DNA of 64,000 nt from JAKACA01 sp963769255 (GTDB lineage: Bacteria > Actinomycetota > Acidimicrobiia > Acidimicrobiales > Bog-793). Below are positions 8,176-15,285 of the stretch, one piece after another (positions within the stretch are counted from its first letter, which is position 1; every line of letters begins with the position of its first letter). The stretch spans positions 186,001 through 250,000 of the forward strand of contig CAVYKV010000001.1 in assembly GCA_963769255.1 (NCBI GenBank), written 5' to 3'. Both the position numbers and the translations under genes were made by a program. Under the pieces are notes generated by a model. That model saw only the letters and a program-made list of their open reading frames with translations. It was not told where the DNA came from and made no database searches.

Positions 8176-9357
8176 CTACGGCTGTCCGATGCCGACGAAG
8201 CCGTTCCAGTACATGGCGTAGTAGCCGACGTTGGTGCCGGTCTGCGCGGCCTGCAGGATCGTCTGCGTCCCGTACGGTCCCGACCCGATGTACATGGCGA
8301 CGTGGGTGATCGGCCACGGCCCGTCGTCGGCGAACCAGTAGAAGATCAGGTCGCCGGGCTCGATCTGCGCCGGAGCGATGTGCGTCGACTCGGCGTACTG
8401 GGCCGTGGCGCCGTGCTCGAGCGAGACGCCCGCCGCCGCCCAGGCGAGCATCGTGAGGCCGGAGCAGTCCACGCCCGAGCGGCTGGCGCCGCCCCAGACG
8501 TAGGGGACGCCGATGTAGCTCTCGGCTGCGGCCACGGCGGCCTGCCCTGCCGGGTTCGTCCCGGCCGGCGTGAGTGGCTGGTAGGCCCCCTTGGTCCCAC
8601 CTGATCCCTGCTGGTTCTGCCGGGCGGCGGCTGCGGCGGCGGCAGCCGCGGCGGCTCGCTCGGCCGCCAACTTGGCCCGAGCGGCCGCCAGGGCGGCGAG
8701 GTAACGCTGACGCTCGAGGATGAGCGTCCCGAGCCGTCCCTTCACCTCGGCGAGGATGGTCTCCACGCGCGCTGTCTCGGTCTCGGCGATGGACCGCGCC
8801 TTCGCCTCGAGCGAGACGGCGGTGGCGGCCGCCCGTTGCTGCGCCGTCTGCAGGGCGGCCTCGGTCGTCACGCGGTCCTTGGCGATGACGATGGCCGTCT
8901 CGGCGTTCTGGAGGTCGTCGCTCACGCTGCCGGCGTAGGCGGCGATGCTGCCTGCATCCGACGCCGTCCCGTCGAGGACGGCGAAGGTGGCGTCGGCGCC
9001 GTTGTCGCTCACGTAGGCGTCGACGGCGGCGTTGCGAAGATTGCCCACGGCGACGGTCACGTTGTGCCGCAGGAGCGCCAGCGCCCGCTCGGTGGCATGG
9101 AGGCCTCTCTTGTCGTTGGACAGGACGACGGAGTCCTCGTCGTAGGCCTCGGCGGCGATCTGGATCTTGTTCTGGTCGGTCGTCAGCTGGAGAGCGAGGG
9201 CGTTGGCTTCCTGCCGAAGGTGGTCGATCTGCCCGGGCGTGGGGGCGCCGGCCGCCGCCGCCGTCCCACCGGTGCCGAGGACGGCGAGAGAACCCGCCGT
9301 CATGACCACGGCGACGCCAATTGCCGCCGTTCTGCTCGCCCACCGCCGCCAGCGCAT
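8176..9357 (-). CDS. Secreted NlpC/P60 peptidoglycan endopeptidase
   Basis: 393 residues. An N-terminal signal peptide (basic MRWRRWASR, hydrophobic core, Ala-rich cleavage region near residue 35) is followed by a long coiled-coil region from about 40 to 245 ending in an alanine run, then a C-terminal NlpC/P60 domain. The catalytic Cys is in VDCSGL (about residue 298) and the His in THVAMY (about 352). This architecture matches actinobacterial RipA/PcsB-like cell-wall hydrolases, where the coiled coil binds a regulator and the C-terminal domain cuts stem peptides. The ATG at 9357 was preferred over the open frame to 9387 because the signal peptide begins there. It is probably transcribed alone. 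Confidence 0.9.
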   Translation of the reverse strand: MRWRRWASRTAAIGVAVVMTAGSLAVLGTGGTAAAAGAPTPGQIDHLRQEANALALQLTTDQNKIQIAAEAYDEDSVVLSNDKRGLHATERALALLRHNVTVAVGNLRNAAVDAYVSDNGADATFAVLDGTASDAGSIAAYAGSVSDDLQNAETAIVIAKDRVTTEAALQTAQQRAAATAVSLEAKARSIAETETARVETILAEVKGRLGTLILERQRYLAALAAARAKLAAERAAAAAAAAAAARQNQQGSGGTKGAYQPLTPAGTNPAGQAAVAAAESYIGVPYVWGGASRSGVDCSGLTMLAWAAAGVSLEHGATAQYAESTHIAPAQIEPGDLIFYWFADDGPWPITHVAMYIGSGPYGTQTILQAAQTGTNVGYYAMYWNGFVGIGQP

Positions 9358-9511
9358 CACTGTCAACTTTGGCCACACGAACAACAAAAGTCAACTCGTA
9401 CCACGTTCGTAACAGAAGCCCCGCCGGAGGCTCCCGCCCAGCGTCGCCGATGCGGCAGCTCACGCAACCGGCCAGCCTCCGGCATGCTTGGATCTCCTCC
9501 GAGGTCCCGCC

Positions 9512-9584
9512 GGGGACGTAGCCCAACGGCAGAGGCAGGGCGCTTAAAACGCCTCCAGTGAGGGTTCGAGTCCCTCCGTCCCCA
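9512..9584 (+). tRNA. tRNA with UAA anticodon (Leu by anticodon), short variable loop
   Basis: A complete 73-nt cloverleaf. The 7-bp acceptor stem is perfect (9512-9518 with 9577-9583), the discriminator base is A9584 and the CCA end is not encoded. The D stem is 9521-9524 with a weak fourth pair. The anticodon stem is 9538-9542 with 9550-9554, and the loop CTTAAAA puts TAA at 9545-9547. The T stem GAGGG/CCCTC carries the loop TTCGAGT. UAA decodes UUA (Leu), but there is only a 5-nt variable loop instead of the long arm normal for bacterial tRNA-Leu, so the charging identity should be treated with care. Confidence 0.85.
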
Positions 9585-9718
9585 CGGTCGTTGCGAATTC
9601 GACATCGAAACGTCGAGCTTCTAGAGAAGGCGGTGATGAAGAAACGACGGCCCTGCGCTCTACTCCGCTTGCGCTCGGCTCGCACGCACAAGGTGAATGA
9701 CTGCTCCGAGAGCCGGAC

Positions 9719-11194
9719 TCAGCCCCCGTAGGCGAGCAACACGAATGAGGCCGGCGCCCCGGAGGTGGTGGAGGTCTGGATCGCCACGGCGTAGCAACTC
9801 GTGTCACTCGGGCAGGTGATGTCCAGCACCACCAGAACTCCCTGCGGCAGTTGCTGGACCTGCCACGTCTGGCCGTCATCTGAGCTCGACGCCACGATGC
9901 CCTCGGCACCAGGACCGAGTTTGACCGCGATCGGCCCTCCCGAGCCATCCGATCCGCCGGAGCCGACCCGCACCATGCCAGCCGCCCAGCATTGCGCGGC
10001 AGTCGGGCAGGAGAGTCCGGTCACGAACGCCGCTGGCAAGCCTGAGGCAGCGGCCTCGGACCACGATTGGCCTCCGTCGGTCGAGGCGAGGATCTGGCTC
10101 GAGGACCCGTCGTCACCGAAGAAGCTGGCGACGCAATCGGTCGTGTCGGCGCACGAGACCTTCCCCAGTGGGCCGAGGCCCGCCGGGACGCTCGCCGCTG
10201 CCCAGGTCGCCCCACCGTCGGAGCTGTAGAGGACCGTGCCGGGCGGAATCGTCGAGCTCCCGTCGGGCGACTGGGAGAAGCCGCTCGCTACGCAAAGCTC
10301 GCCTGACACGCACTGCAGCCCGGTCGGCACGAAGTCCGGTGGCAGGACGGATTCGGTCCACGTTGCGCCTCCGTCGTTGGTGACGAAGGCCACAGCAGCT
10401 CCGGGCTGGTCGGCCGGATCGGAAGCGACAGCGACGCAGGACTCGGAAGTAGTGCAGGCGAGAACCGTGACGCCGATGGACGAAGTGAGCTGGCTCGGTC
10501 CCGCCACCGACGCCCAGGCGCCCCCGCCGTCGCTCGTCTCGAGGAAGGTCGCGTTGCCTGACGGGTCGATCCCGAGCGTGGCGCACGTCTCGGCGTCCAC
10601 GCAGGCGAGTGGGGTGGCATCGGACAAGGTGACCGGCAGGGTCGACTGCTGCCAGCTGCTGCCGCCGTCATGAGTGACCTCGACGTTGCTGTAGGAACCC
10701 GGGTCGCCTGGCTGAAGGTTGTCGGCGTAGCACGTCGTCGTAGTCGGACAGGCGAGGAACAGACCCGGCTCGTATCCCGTCCCCGACACCGTCCGCCACG
10801 CCGGTGTGATATCGCCGACGAGCCGCCACTTGGGCGCGGCGACCGGACCTGTCGTGGTCCGGCGACCCGTTGTTGCCCTGCTCGAGCCCGAGAGCTTCGA
10901 GTGGCCAGGAGGTAGCACAGCGAGCCCAGCCACGACCACGAGCACGGCGGCGACGCCCGCAATGGTGGCGACGAGTGCGCGTCGGTAGCCGCTTGGCGCG
11001 TGGCGCCCGAGCACGATGGGTTCGAGCCGTTCGAGGTCCGCCTCGCCCGGCACTATGAGCTCAGCCAGAGGGCCAGAGGGGCTGGCCATGATGTCTTCGA
11101 GGAGCTCATCGAAGACCGGATCAGCCGACACTGCCTCCAGCTCGCCCAGGCGAACCGGATCCAGGGTGCGCAGCTGCCGGTGGGTGTTGTTCAT
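9719..11194 (-). CDS. Membrane-anchored BNR/Ycf48-like propeller protein, coupled to an ECF sigma factor
   Basis: 491 residues. The first 75 or so are cytoplasmic and acidic, one membrane helix follows (ALVATIAGVAAVLVVVAGLA), and the rest is an extracytoplasmic repeat domain. At least five units contain an Asp-Gly-Gly-x-x-Trp turn (HDGGSSWQQ, SDGGGAWAS, NDGGATWTE, SSDGGATWA, STDGGQSWSE) and paired Cys residues, as in BNR/Asp-box and Ycf48-like propellers. It starts 4 bases after the sigma-factor gene. The N-terminal domain is where an anti-sigma function would be expected, but I see no classical zinc anti-sigma His-x3-Cys-x2-Cys motif. A sensor or regulator role is inference. Confidence 0.7.
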   Translation of the reverse strand: MNNTHRQLRTLDPVRLGELEAVSADPVFDELLEDIMASPSGPLAELIVPGEADLERLEPIVLGRHAPSGYRRALVATIAGVAAVLVVVAGLAVLPPGHSKLSGSSRATTGRRTTTGPVAAPKWRLVGDITPAWRTVSGTGYEPGLFLACPTTTTCYADNLQPGDPGSYSNVEVTHDGGSSWQQSTLPVTLSDATPLACVDAETCATLGIDPSGNATFLETSDGGGAWASVAGPSQLTSSIGVTVLACTTSESCVAVASDPADQPGAAVAFVTNDGGATWTESVLPPDFVPTGLQCVSGELCVASGFSQSPDGSSTIPPGTVLYSSDGGATWAAASVPAGLGPLGKVSCADTTDCVASFFGDDGSSSQILASTDGGQSWSEAAASGLPAAFVTGLSCPTAAQCWAAGMVRVGSGGSDGSGGPIAVKLGPGAEGIVASSSDDGQTWQVQQLPQGVLVVLDITCPSDTSCYAVAIQTSTTSGAPASFVLLAYGG

Positions 11195-11198
11195 CGTC

Positions 11199-11780
11199 TC
11201 ATGCCTCCCTCGGCATCTCGGTTGGGACTCGTTCTCGTACGTGCGAATGTCGCGAGGGGCCCTGTTGTTTCGTGACGAGCCCAAGCTGCTCCATCTCGGC
11301 GATCAGGCGGGCCCGGGCCCGGTGCAGCCGGATGCGTGCGGCGATCGGCGAGCAGCCGAGCAAGCGAGCGAGCTCCGCCGAGCCGAGGCCCTCCCAGCCG
11401 ACCAGCATCAGGATCTCCCTGTCGTCCTCGGCGAGGTGCTGGAGAGCCCGGGTCGCCAGCATGGCGTCCGCGCCGACGTCTAGGGGGTCGCGGACGGCCG
11501 CGCTGAGCTCGGCGCCCATCCGTTGCGTGAGCTCGATTCGACGCCCCGCTCGGCGCATGTGATTGGCGATCACGCGACGACACGTCGCGTAGAGCCAGAG
11601 CAGGCTGGTCTCGTCGTCAGGCACGGCGTCGAGTCGTCGCCACGCGATGAACAACGTCTCGGCGACGACGTCGGCCGCATCCTCGGGCGAGCGCGTGCGG
11701 CGCAGAGCGTAGGCGAGCAGGCGAGGGCGAACTCGCCCGTACAGGGCTCGAAAGCGCCGCTCGCGCTCGTCCTCAGTCAT
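11199..11780 (-). CDS. RNA polymerase ECF sigma factor
   Basis: 193 residues with region 2 (FRALYGRVRPRLLAYALRR, then AADVVAETLFIAWRRLD) and region 4 (ALQHLAEDDREILMLVGWEGLGSAELARLLGCSPIAARIRLHRAR) of the sigma-70 superfamily, in the short ECF layout without regions 1 and 3. It would direct RNA polymerase to a small regulon. The helix-turn-helix of region 4 is intact. The downstream membrane protein gene, 4 bases away, probably controls its activity. I do not see a clear ECF-type self-promoter upstream of the ATG at 11780. Confidence 0.92.
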   Translation of the reverse strand: MTEDERERRFRALYGRVRPRLLAYALRRTRSPEDAADVVAETLFIAWRRLDAVPDDETSLLWLYATCRRVIANHMRRAGRRIELTQRMGAELSAAVRDPLDVGADAMLATRALQHLAEDDREILMLVGWEGLGSAELARLLGCSPIAARIRLHRARARLIAEMEQLGLVTKQQGPSRHSHVRERVPTEMPREA

Positions 11781-12179
11781 GCAGCTCCGTTCCGGCGTAG
11801 GCGGTCCTGAAGCTATCTATGTCGAAGCAAGGTCGTGTGTTTCAGGGCCATCTGGATCGGCGGCATGCGGTGACCTTGTTCTGGCTCATCGGCGCTCGCG
11901 CCAGAACGATCCATCTGCGCTGATATCGCTTTAGAGAGAGGCGCCGGAGAGTTGTCGCCGCGCCAGATAACGACGGCTCCGCGTGCTGCCGGTCTGTAAA
12001 ACCTTGACGAAACTCCTGCTCAGGCGCATATAGGACAGTAATGCTCTCGTCAGGCAAGGTCTCGGCCTGACCATCCCGGGGCTTCACGCGGCCTTGGCCA
12101 AGGCAAGGAGACCCTCCAGAACGGGGTTGAGAGCCCGGTTTGAATAAACCGCGATCATCTCCACACTGAGGCCTTGCCG
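11781..12179. other. 399-base intergenic region with no confident gene
   Basis: This gap separates the sigma-factor gene from the end of the ABC permease gene. One minus-strand frame downstream of the permease stop stays open for about 30 codons and reads like protein (SVEMIAVYSNRALNPVLEG), ending at a TGA near 12090. I cannot match it to a family and it has no start of its own. Base composition is a little less GC-rich than the neighbours. It may be decayed coding sequence or simple spacer. Confidence 0.4.
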
Positions 12180-13253
12180 CTAGGGCAGGCGCCGGCGCAC
12201 CCACCACACACAACCCGCGGCGAGGGCGGCGGCAAGTGCGACGAAGATGGCGGCCTCGGACCGCTGCAGCGGCCAGTAGCGGCTGGGCGGCTGGTAGGCG
12301 ACAACTTGCTGCAGGTGGAAGCTGTCGATGCAGCGCTGGAGGGCGGCCTGCGTCGCCGGGGTGCCGTGTGAGTGGGGCACGCCGGCGGACACGGGGATCC
12401 GGTTCGGGCACCGACCGACGCCGGTGAAGACCGCCGTACCGTTGCCCTTCACGTAGAAACCACCCAAGGCACCGTTCGGACCGATCCCCCCGTTCGCACC
12501 TACGACCCTCCCCGTGCCAGTCACGATCTGATTCGAGACCGGCCAGTCGTTGGCCTGCGGAGGCCCGATGGTGGCCTCGGTTCCGGTGGCGGTGACCTGG
12601 AGGCGGAAGGGCAAGCTCACCCTCAGTGGCGCAAACAGGTTCGGCCTGATGTACTCGGACACCAGGTAACGCGTGCCCGCGTAGCCCGCGATCGTGGCCG
12701 CCATCGCAACGAGCGTGCGGCGCGCGAGGGCGCCGAGGAACGCGCCGAGCGCGACGGCGAACATGGCGTAGGCGACCGGCACCACGTCGCGCCCGTCGAA
12801 GTTGCGCCATAGGCCGTTGTTGGCCAGGTCGAGCGGGCGCTGCCACCACGTCACCGCAGTGGTGAGCAACGCCATGAGCACCGCGGTGGCGAGCGTGACC
12901 AACGTCAGCCGCGTCACGATCCAGCGCCTCCTCGTGACGCTCTGGGTCCAGGCGAGCCGGTAGGTGCCCGCCTCGAGCTCCCGGGCGATGAACGGCGCGC
13001 CCAGGAAGATGCCGAAGAGGACCGGCGCAAGGATCGTCAAGGTCGAGCACAGGTGGGCCAGCTGCGAGTCGAGCCCTTGGAAGTGGGTCGTGACCGCCAA
13101 GCAGTCGCCGTGCGCAGCGCAGGGGATCACCAGGGAGTCGTAGACGTTGAGGAGGTGTGGTCCGGTCAGGGCGAGCGCGACGAGGACCCCCAAGACCCCG
13201 AGCGCAGCGACGGCCGCCGGGGTGCGCAGCTGGCGCCAGGCGAGCCAGGTCAT
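12180..13253 (-). CDS. ABC transporter permease (ABC-2 type)
   Basis: 357 residues with about six membrane helices: one at the N-terminus (AAVAALGVLGVLVALALTG), four between about residues 70 and 190, and one at the C-terminus (AAIFVALAAALAAGCVWWV). A large extracytoplasmic segment with two or three Cys residues lies between residues 205 and 325. The LEAGTYRLAWTQSVTRRRW stretch is typical of ABC-2 permeases of GntR-linked exporters. It overlaps the ATPase gene by 4 bases and is the third gene of a regulator-ATPase-permease operon. The exported substrate is unknown; such systems often respond to cell-envelope-active compounds. Confidence 0.82.
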   Translation of the reverse strand: MTWLAWRQLRTPAAVAALGVLGVLVALALTGPHLLNVYDSLVIPCAAHGDCLAVTTHFQGLDSQLAHLCSTLTILAPVLFGIFLGAPFIARELEAGTYRLAWTQSVTRRRWIVTRLTLVTLATAVLMALLTTAVTWWQRPLDLANNGLWRNFDGRDVVPVAYAMFAVALGAFLGALARRTLVAMAATIAGYAGTRYLVSEYIRPNLFAPLRVSLPFRLQVTATGTEATIGPPQANDWPVSNQIVTGTGRVVGANGGIGPNGALGGFYVKGNGTAVFTGVGRCPNRIPVSAGVPHSHGTPATQAALQRCIDSFHLQQVVAYQPPSRYWPLQRSEAAIFVALAAALAAGCVWWVRRRLP

Positions 13254-14143
13254 GGCGCCACTGGGGCCGTGAGGGGGTCCTGGCGGACGGCGCCCTGGCC
13301 CATGTAGGCGAGCACAAGGTCCTCAAGATCGACCGACTCGATGACCCATCCGGGCTCGACGACGGGGCCGTCGCTTCGAACCACGAGCAGTCGCTGGCGC
13401 TCGGTGACGGAGGCCGCGATCACCGTCTGGTTCTCCGGCGCGACGTCGTCGGCGGACCGGGTGCCGACGAGCCGATGGTGGACGCCCAGCAGCTCGTCGA
13501 TCTCCCCGGCCACCCGGACGCGGGAGTCCACGAGCACGATGAGGAAGTCGCACACGCGCTCGATGTCGCTCACGAGGTGCGACGAGAGCACGATGCTTAC
13601 GTCCTGGCCCGACACCGTCGACATCAGCAGCCCGAGGAACTCGCGGCGCGCCAGCGGGTCAAGGCTCGCCACGGGCTCGTCGAGCAGGAGCAACTCGGGG
13701 CGCTTGGCGAGCGCAATCGTGAGGGACAGCTGGGCGCGCTGGCCGCCCGAGAGCCTGCCCGTCCGCTGGCGCGGATTGAATCCGAGCTCGGCGAGTCGTG
13801 CGTGCGCCGCCGCCGCATCCCACCTGGGGTTGCAGTGCGCGCCGAGCCGCAGGTGGTCCTCGACGGACAGCCACGGGTAGAGGGCCGCGTCCTGCGGGAC
13901 GAAGCCCACGCGGGAGAGCTGGGTGGCGTCGCACGCGGGCCGCTCACCGAGCACCTCGATCGAGCCGGCGCTCGGCGAGAGCAGCCCGGCGGCGAGGTTG
14001 AGCAGTGTGGACTTGCCGGCGCCGTTGGGGCCGACGAGGCCGACGACGTGGCCACGCGGGATGCGCAGCGAGCACTCCTCGAGCGCCCAGCGGCGCAGGT
14101 AGCGCTTGCCGAGACGCACCGTCTCGAGTGCCGCGTCGCTCAT
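13250..14143 (-). CDS. ABC transporter ATP-binding protein
   Basis: 297 residues with all nucleotide-binding motifs: Walker A GPNGAGKST near residue 40, the Q-loop FVPQD, the signature LSGGQRAQLS, Walker B LLLLDEPVASLDP and the switch His in LSSHLVSD. The C-terminal 80 residues are a regulatory extension as in ABC-2 exporter ATPases. The ATG at 14143 overlaps the GntR stop (ATGA) and its own stop overlaps the permease start. It powers the permease encoded at 12180-13253. Confidence 0.93.
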   Translation of the reverse strand: MSDAALETVRLGKRYLRRWALEECSLRIPRGHVVGLVGPNGAGKSTLLNLAAGLLSPSAGSIEVLGERPACDATQLSRVGFVPQDAALYPWLSVEDHLRLGAHCNPRWDAAAAHARLAELGFNPRQRTGRLSGGQRAQLSLTIALAKRPELLLLDEPVASLDPLARREFLGLLMSTVSGQDVSIVLSSHLVSDIERVCDFLIVLVDSRVRVAGEIDELLGVHHRLVGTRSADDVAPENQTVIAASVTERQRLLVVRSDGPVVEPGWVIESVDLEDLVLAYMGQGAVRQDPLTAPVAP

Positions 14144-14544
14144 GACCCTACGTAGCGGGCGGTCCGAAAGGCGTCCCGGAACAGCGCTTCGATGGACTCC
14201 TCGTCGAGACCCGCTGCCCGCGCCCGAACGAGCCACTGCTCGAGGTCGTGGCGGATCGGCCCGAGCGATGCGAGGACCTCGGCGCTCGTCGTGGCGGTCA
14301 CGAAGGTGCCGACGCCGGCCCGGGCGGCCACGAGGCCTTGGTGCTCGAGCTCGCGGTATGCCTTGAACACCGTGTTCGGGTTGATCGCGATGCGGGTCAC
14401 GACCTCTCGGACCGTCGGCAGTTGGTCGCCGGCGCGCAGTGTGCCGAGCTTGAGGGCGCGGCGAACCTGGTGGACAAGCTGGAGGTACGGGGCGATGCCC
14501 GACTTCGCATCCAGGTAGAACTCGATGACGCTTTCATTAGGCAC
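14140..14544 (-). CDS. GntR-family regulator, YtrA type
   Basis: 134 residues. A winged helix-turn-helix occupies residues 15-85 (PYLQLVHQVRRALKLGTLRAG, LPTVREVVTRIAINPNTVFKAYRELEHQGLV) and is followed by a short helical tail of about 45 residues, as in the YtrA subfamily that lacks a large effector domain. These proteins usually repress their own operon of ABC exporter genes. The GTG at 14544 was chosen because family similarity begins there and because the upstream promoter places the transcript start at or next to it. It is the first gene of the three-gene operon. Confidence 0.9.
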   Translation of the reverse strand: MPNESVIEFYLDAKSGIAPYLQLVHQVRRALKLGTLRAGDQLPTVREVVTRIAINPNTVFKAYRELEHQGLVAARAGVGTFVTATTSAEVLASLGPIRHDLEQWLVRARAAGLDEESIEALFRDAFRTARYVGS

Positions 14545-14580
14545 CTAGGTAACTATAGATAGAGGCAATGACGCTGTCAA
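14543..14580 (-). promoter_or_regulatory. Consensus sigma-A promoter with palindrome, probably leaderless, for the gntR-ABC operon
   Basis: On the minus strand, TTGACA (14575-14580) and TATAGT (14552-14557) are separated by exactly 17 bases. Seven bases after the -10 comes the GTG at 14544, so the transcript probably starts at or within a base or two of the start codon. A perfect 8-bp palindrome ACCTAGGT (14543-14550) lies between the -10 and the start codon, next to CTATAG (14553-14558). These are good candidates for the operator of the YtrA-type repressor. Confidence 0.75.
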
Positions 14581-14679
14581 CGAGGGCGGCCTGGCGTCGA
14601 CCTCGGTCGACGACGATGTGGGCGAATCACGGTGCCCATCCCTGTGCCGGTCGGGGGAGACCTGTCCTACGGTGAGACC

Positions 14680-15166
14680 GTGTCGGTTGGAGCGAGCTTC
14701 GACGCCGGCTACCGCCGGCGGCGCGCGAGCGACCTCCACCGGTCGCTCTTCGGCGATGGGCTCCCGCCCCACGCCGAGCCTTTCTCGTTCGTGCCTGCTG
14801 AGGGTCTCCGCCTGGTGTCGCAACTTCTCGACTTGCGGACGAGCGAGTTGCTCGTTGATCTCGGCTGCGGACGGGCCGGTCCGAGCATGTGGATGGCGGA
14901 CCAACAGCAGGCATCACTCGTCGGGGTGGACGCCTCGCGAAGTGGGATCGCTCGGCGCGACAGCTTTGGAGGTCGAGGTCTCCGTCGAGCAGCCCGCCTG
15001 GCTCGCCCGGCAACTGGCGATCTACCGACGGGCGAAGGAGGCACGCGCTGCCTACCCGGAGGACTCGGCCATCGACGATCTGGCCGAAGAACGAAAAGGT
15101 GAGCGCTGGGAGCGCTTGAAGGACCAGACACGGCGCGTCCGCGTGGCGGCTCGCCGCCGGGTCTGA
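14680..15166 (+). pseudogene. SAM-dependent methyltransferase remnant with internal deletion and frame change
   Basis: From the GTG at 14680 one frame reads a methyltransferase N-terminus: ASFDAGYRRRRASDLHRS, then the SAM-binding motif LLVDLGCGRAGPSMWMAD and LVGVDASRSGI. Near 14945-14970 this ends, and sense continues in another frame with LARQLAIYRRAKEARAAYP to RRVRVAARRRV, which looks like the C-terminal tail of the same family. The middle of the catalytic domain (roughly 100 residues) is missing. The simplest reading is one methyltransferase gene that lost an internal segment. The product should be inactive. Confidence 0.65.
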
Positions 15167-15285
15167 TGGGAGGGGCGAAACCAGCGCCACACCTCTCAGG
15201 AAGCCAACGGAATGCCCCTGGAAAATGTTCTGTCTCGCATGGAAGACTGCCTCCCAGTCCGAAGCCGATCGGGGGGTGGGGGTTC

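Noticed and set aside
7217..9691. 824-codon minus-strand frame spanning acyltransferase, peptidase and tRNA
   Set aside because: Only the last 302 codons (from 8122) encode the acyltransferase. The rest runs antisense or out of frame across the NlpC gene and the tRNA.
9544..9948. Minus-strand frame ending in a GTEGLEPS-like peptide
   Set aside because: This is the well-known false peptide that results from translating across a tRNA gene.
11842..13326. 494-codon minus-strand frame
   Set aside because: It overlaps the ABC permease in another frame and is Arg/Pro/Ala-rich. The permease frame has the membrane helices.
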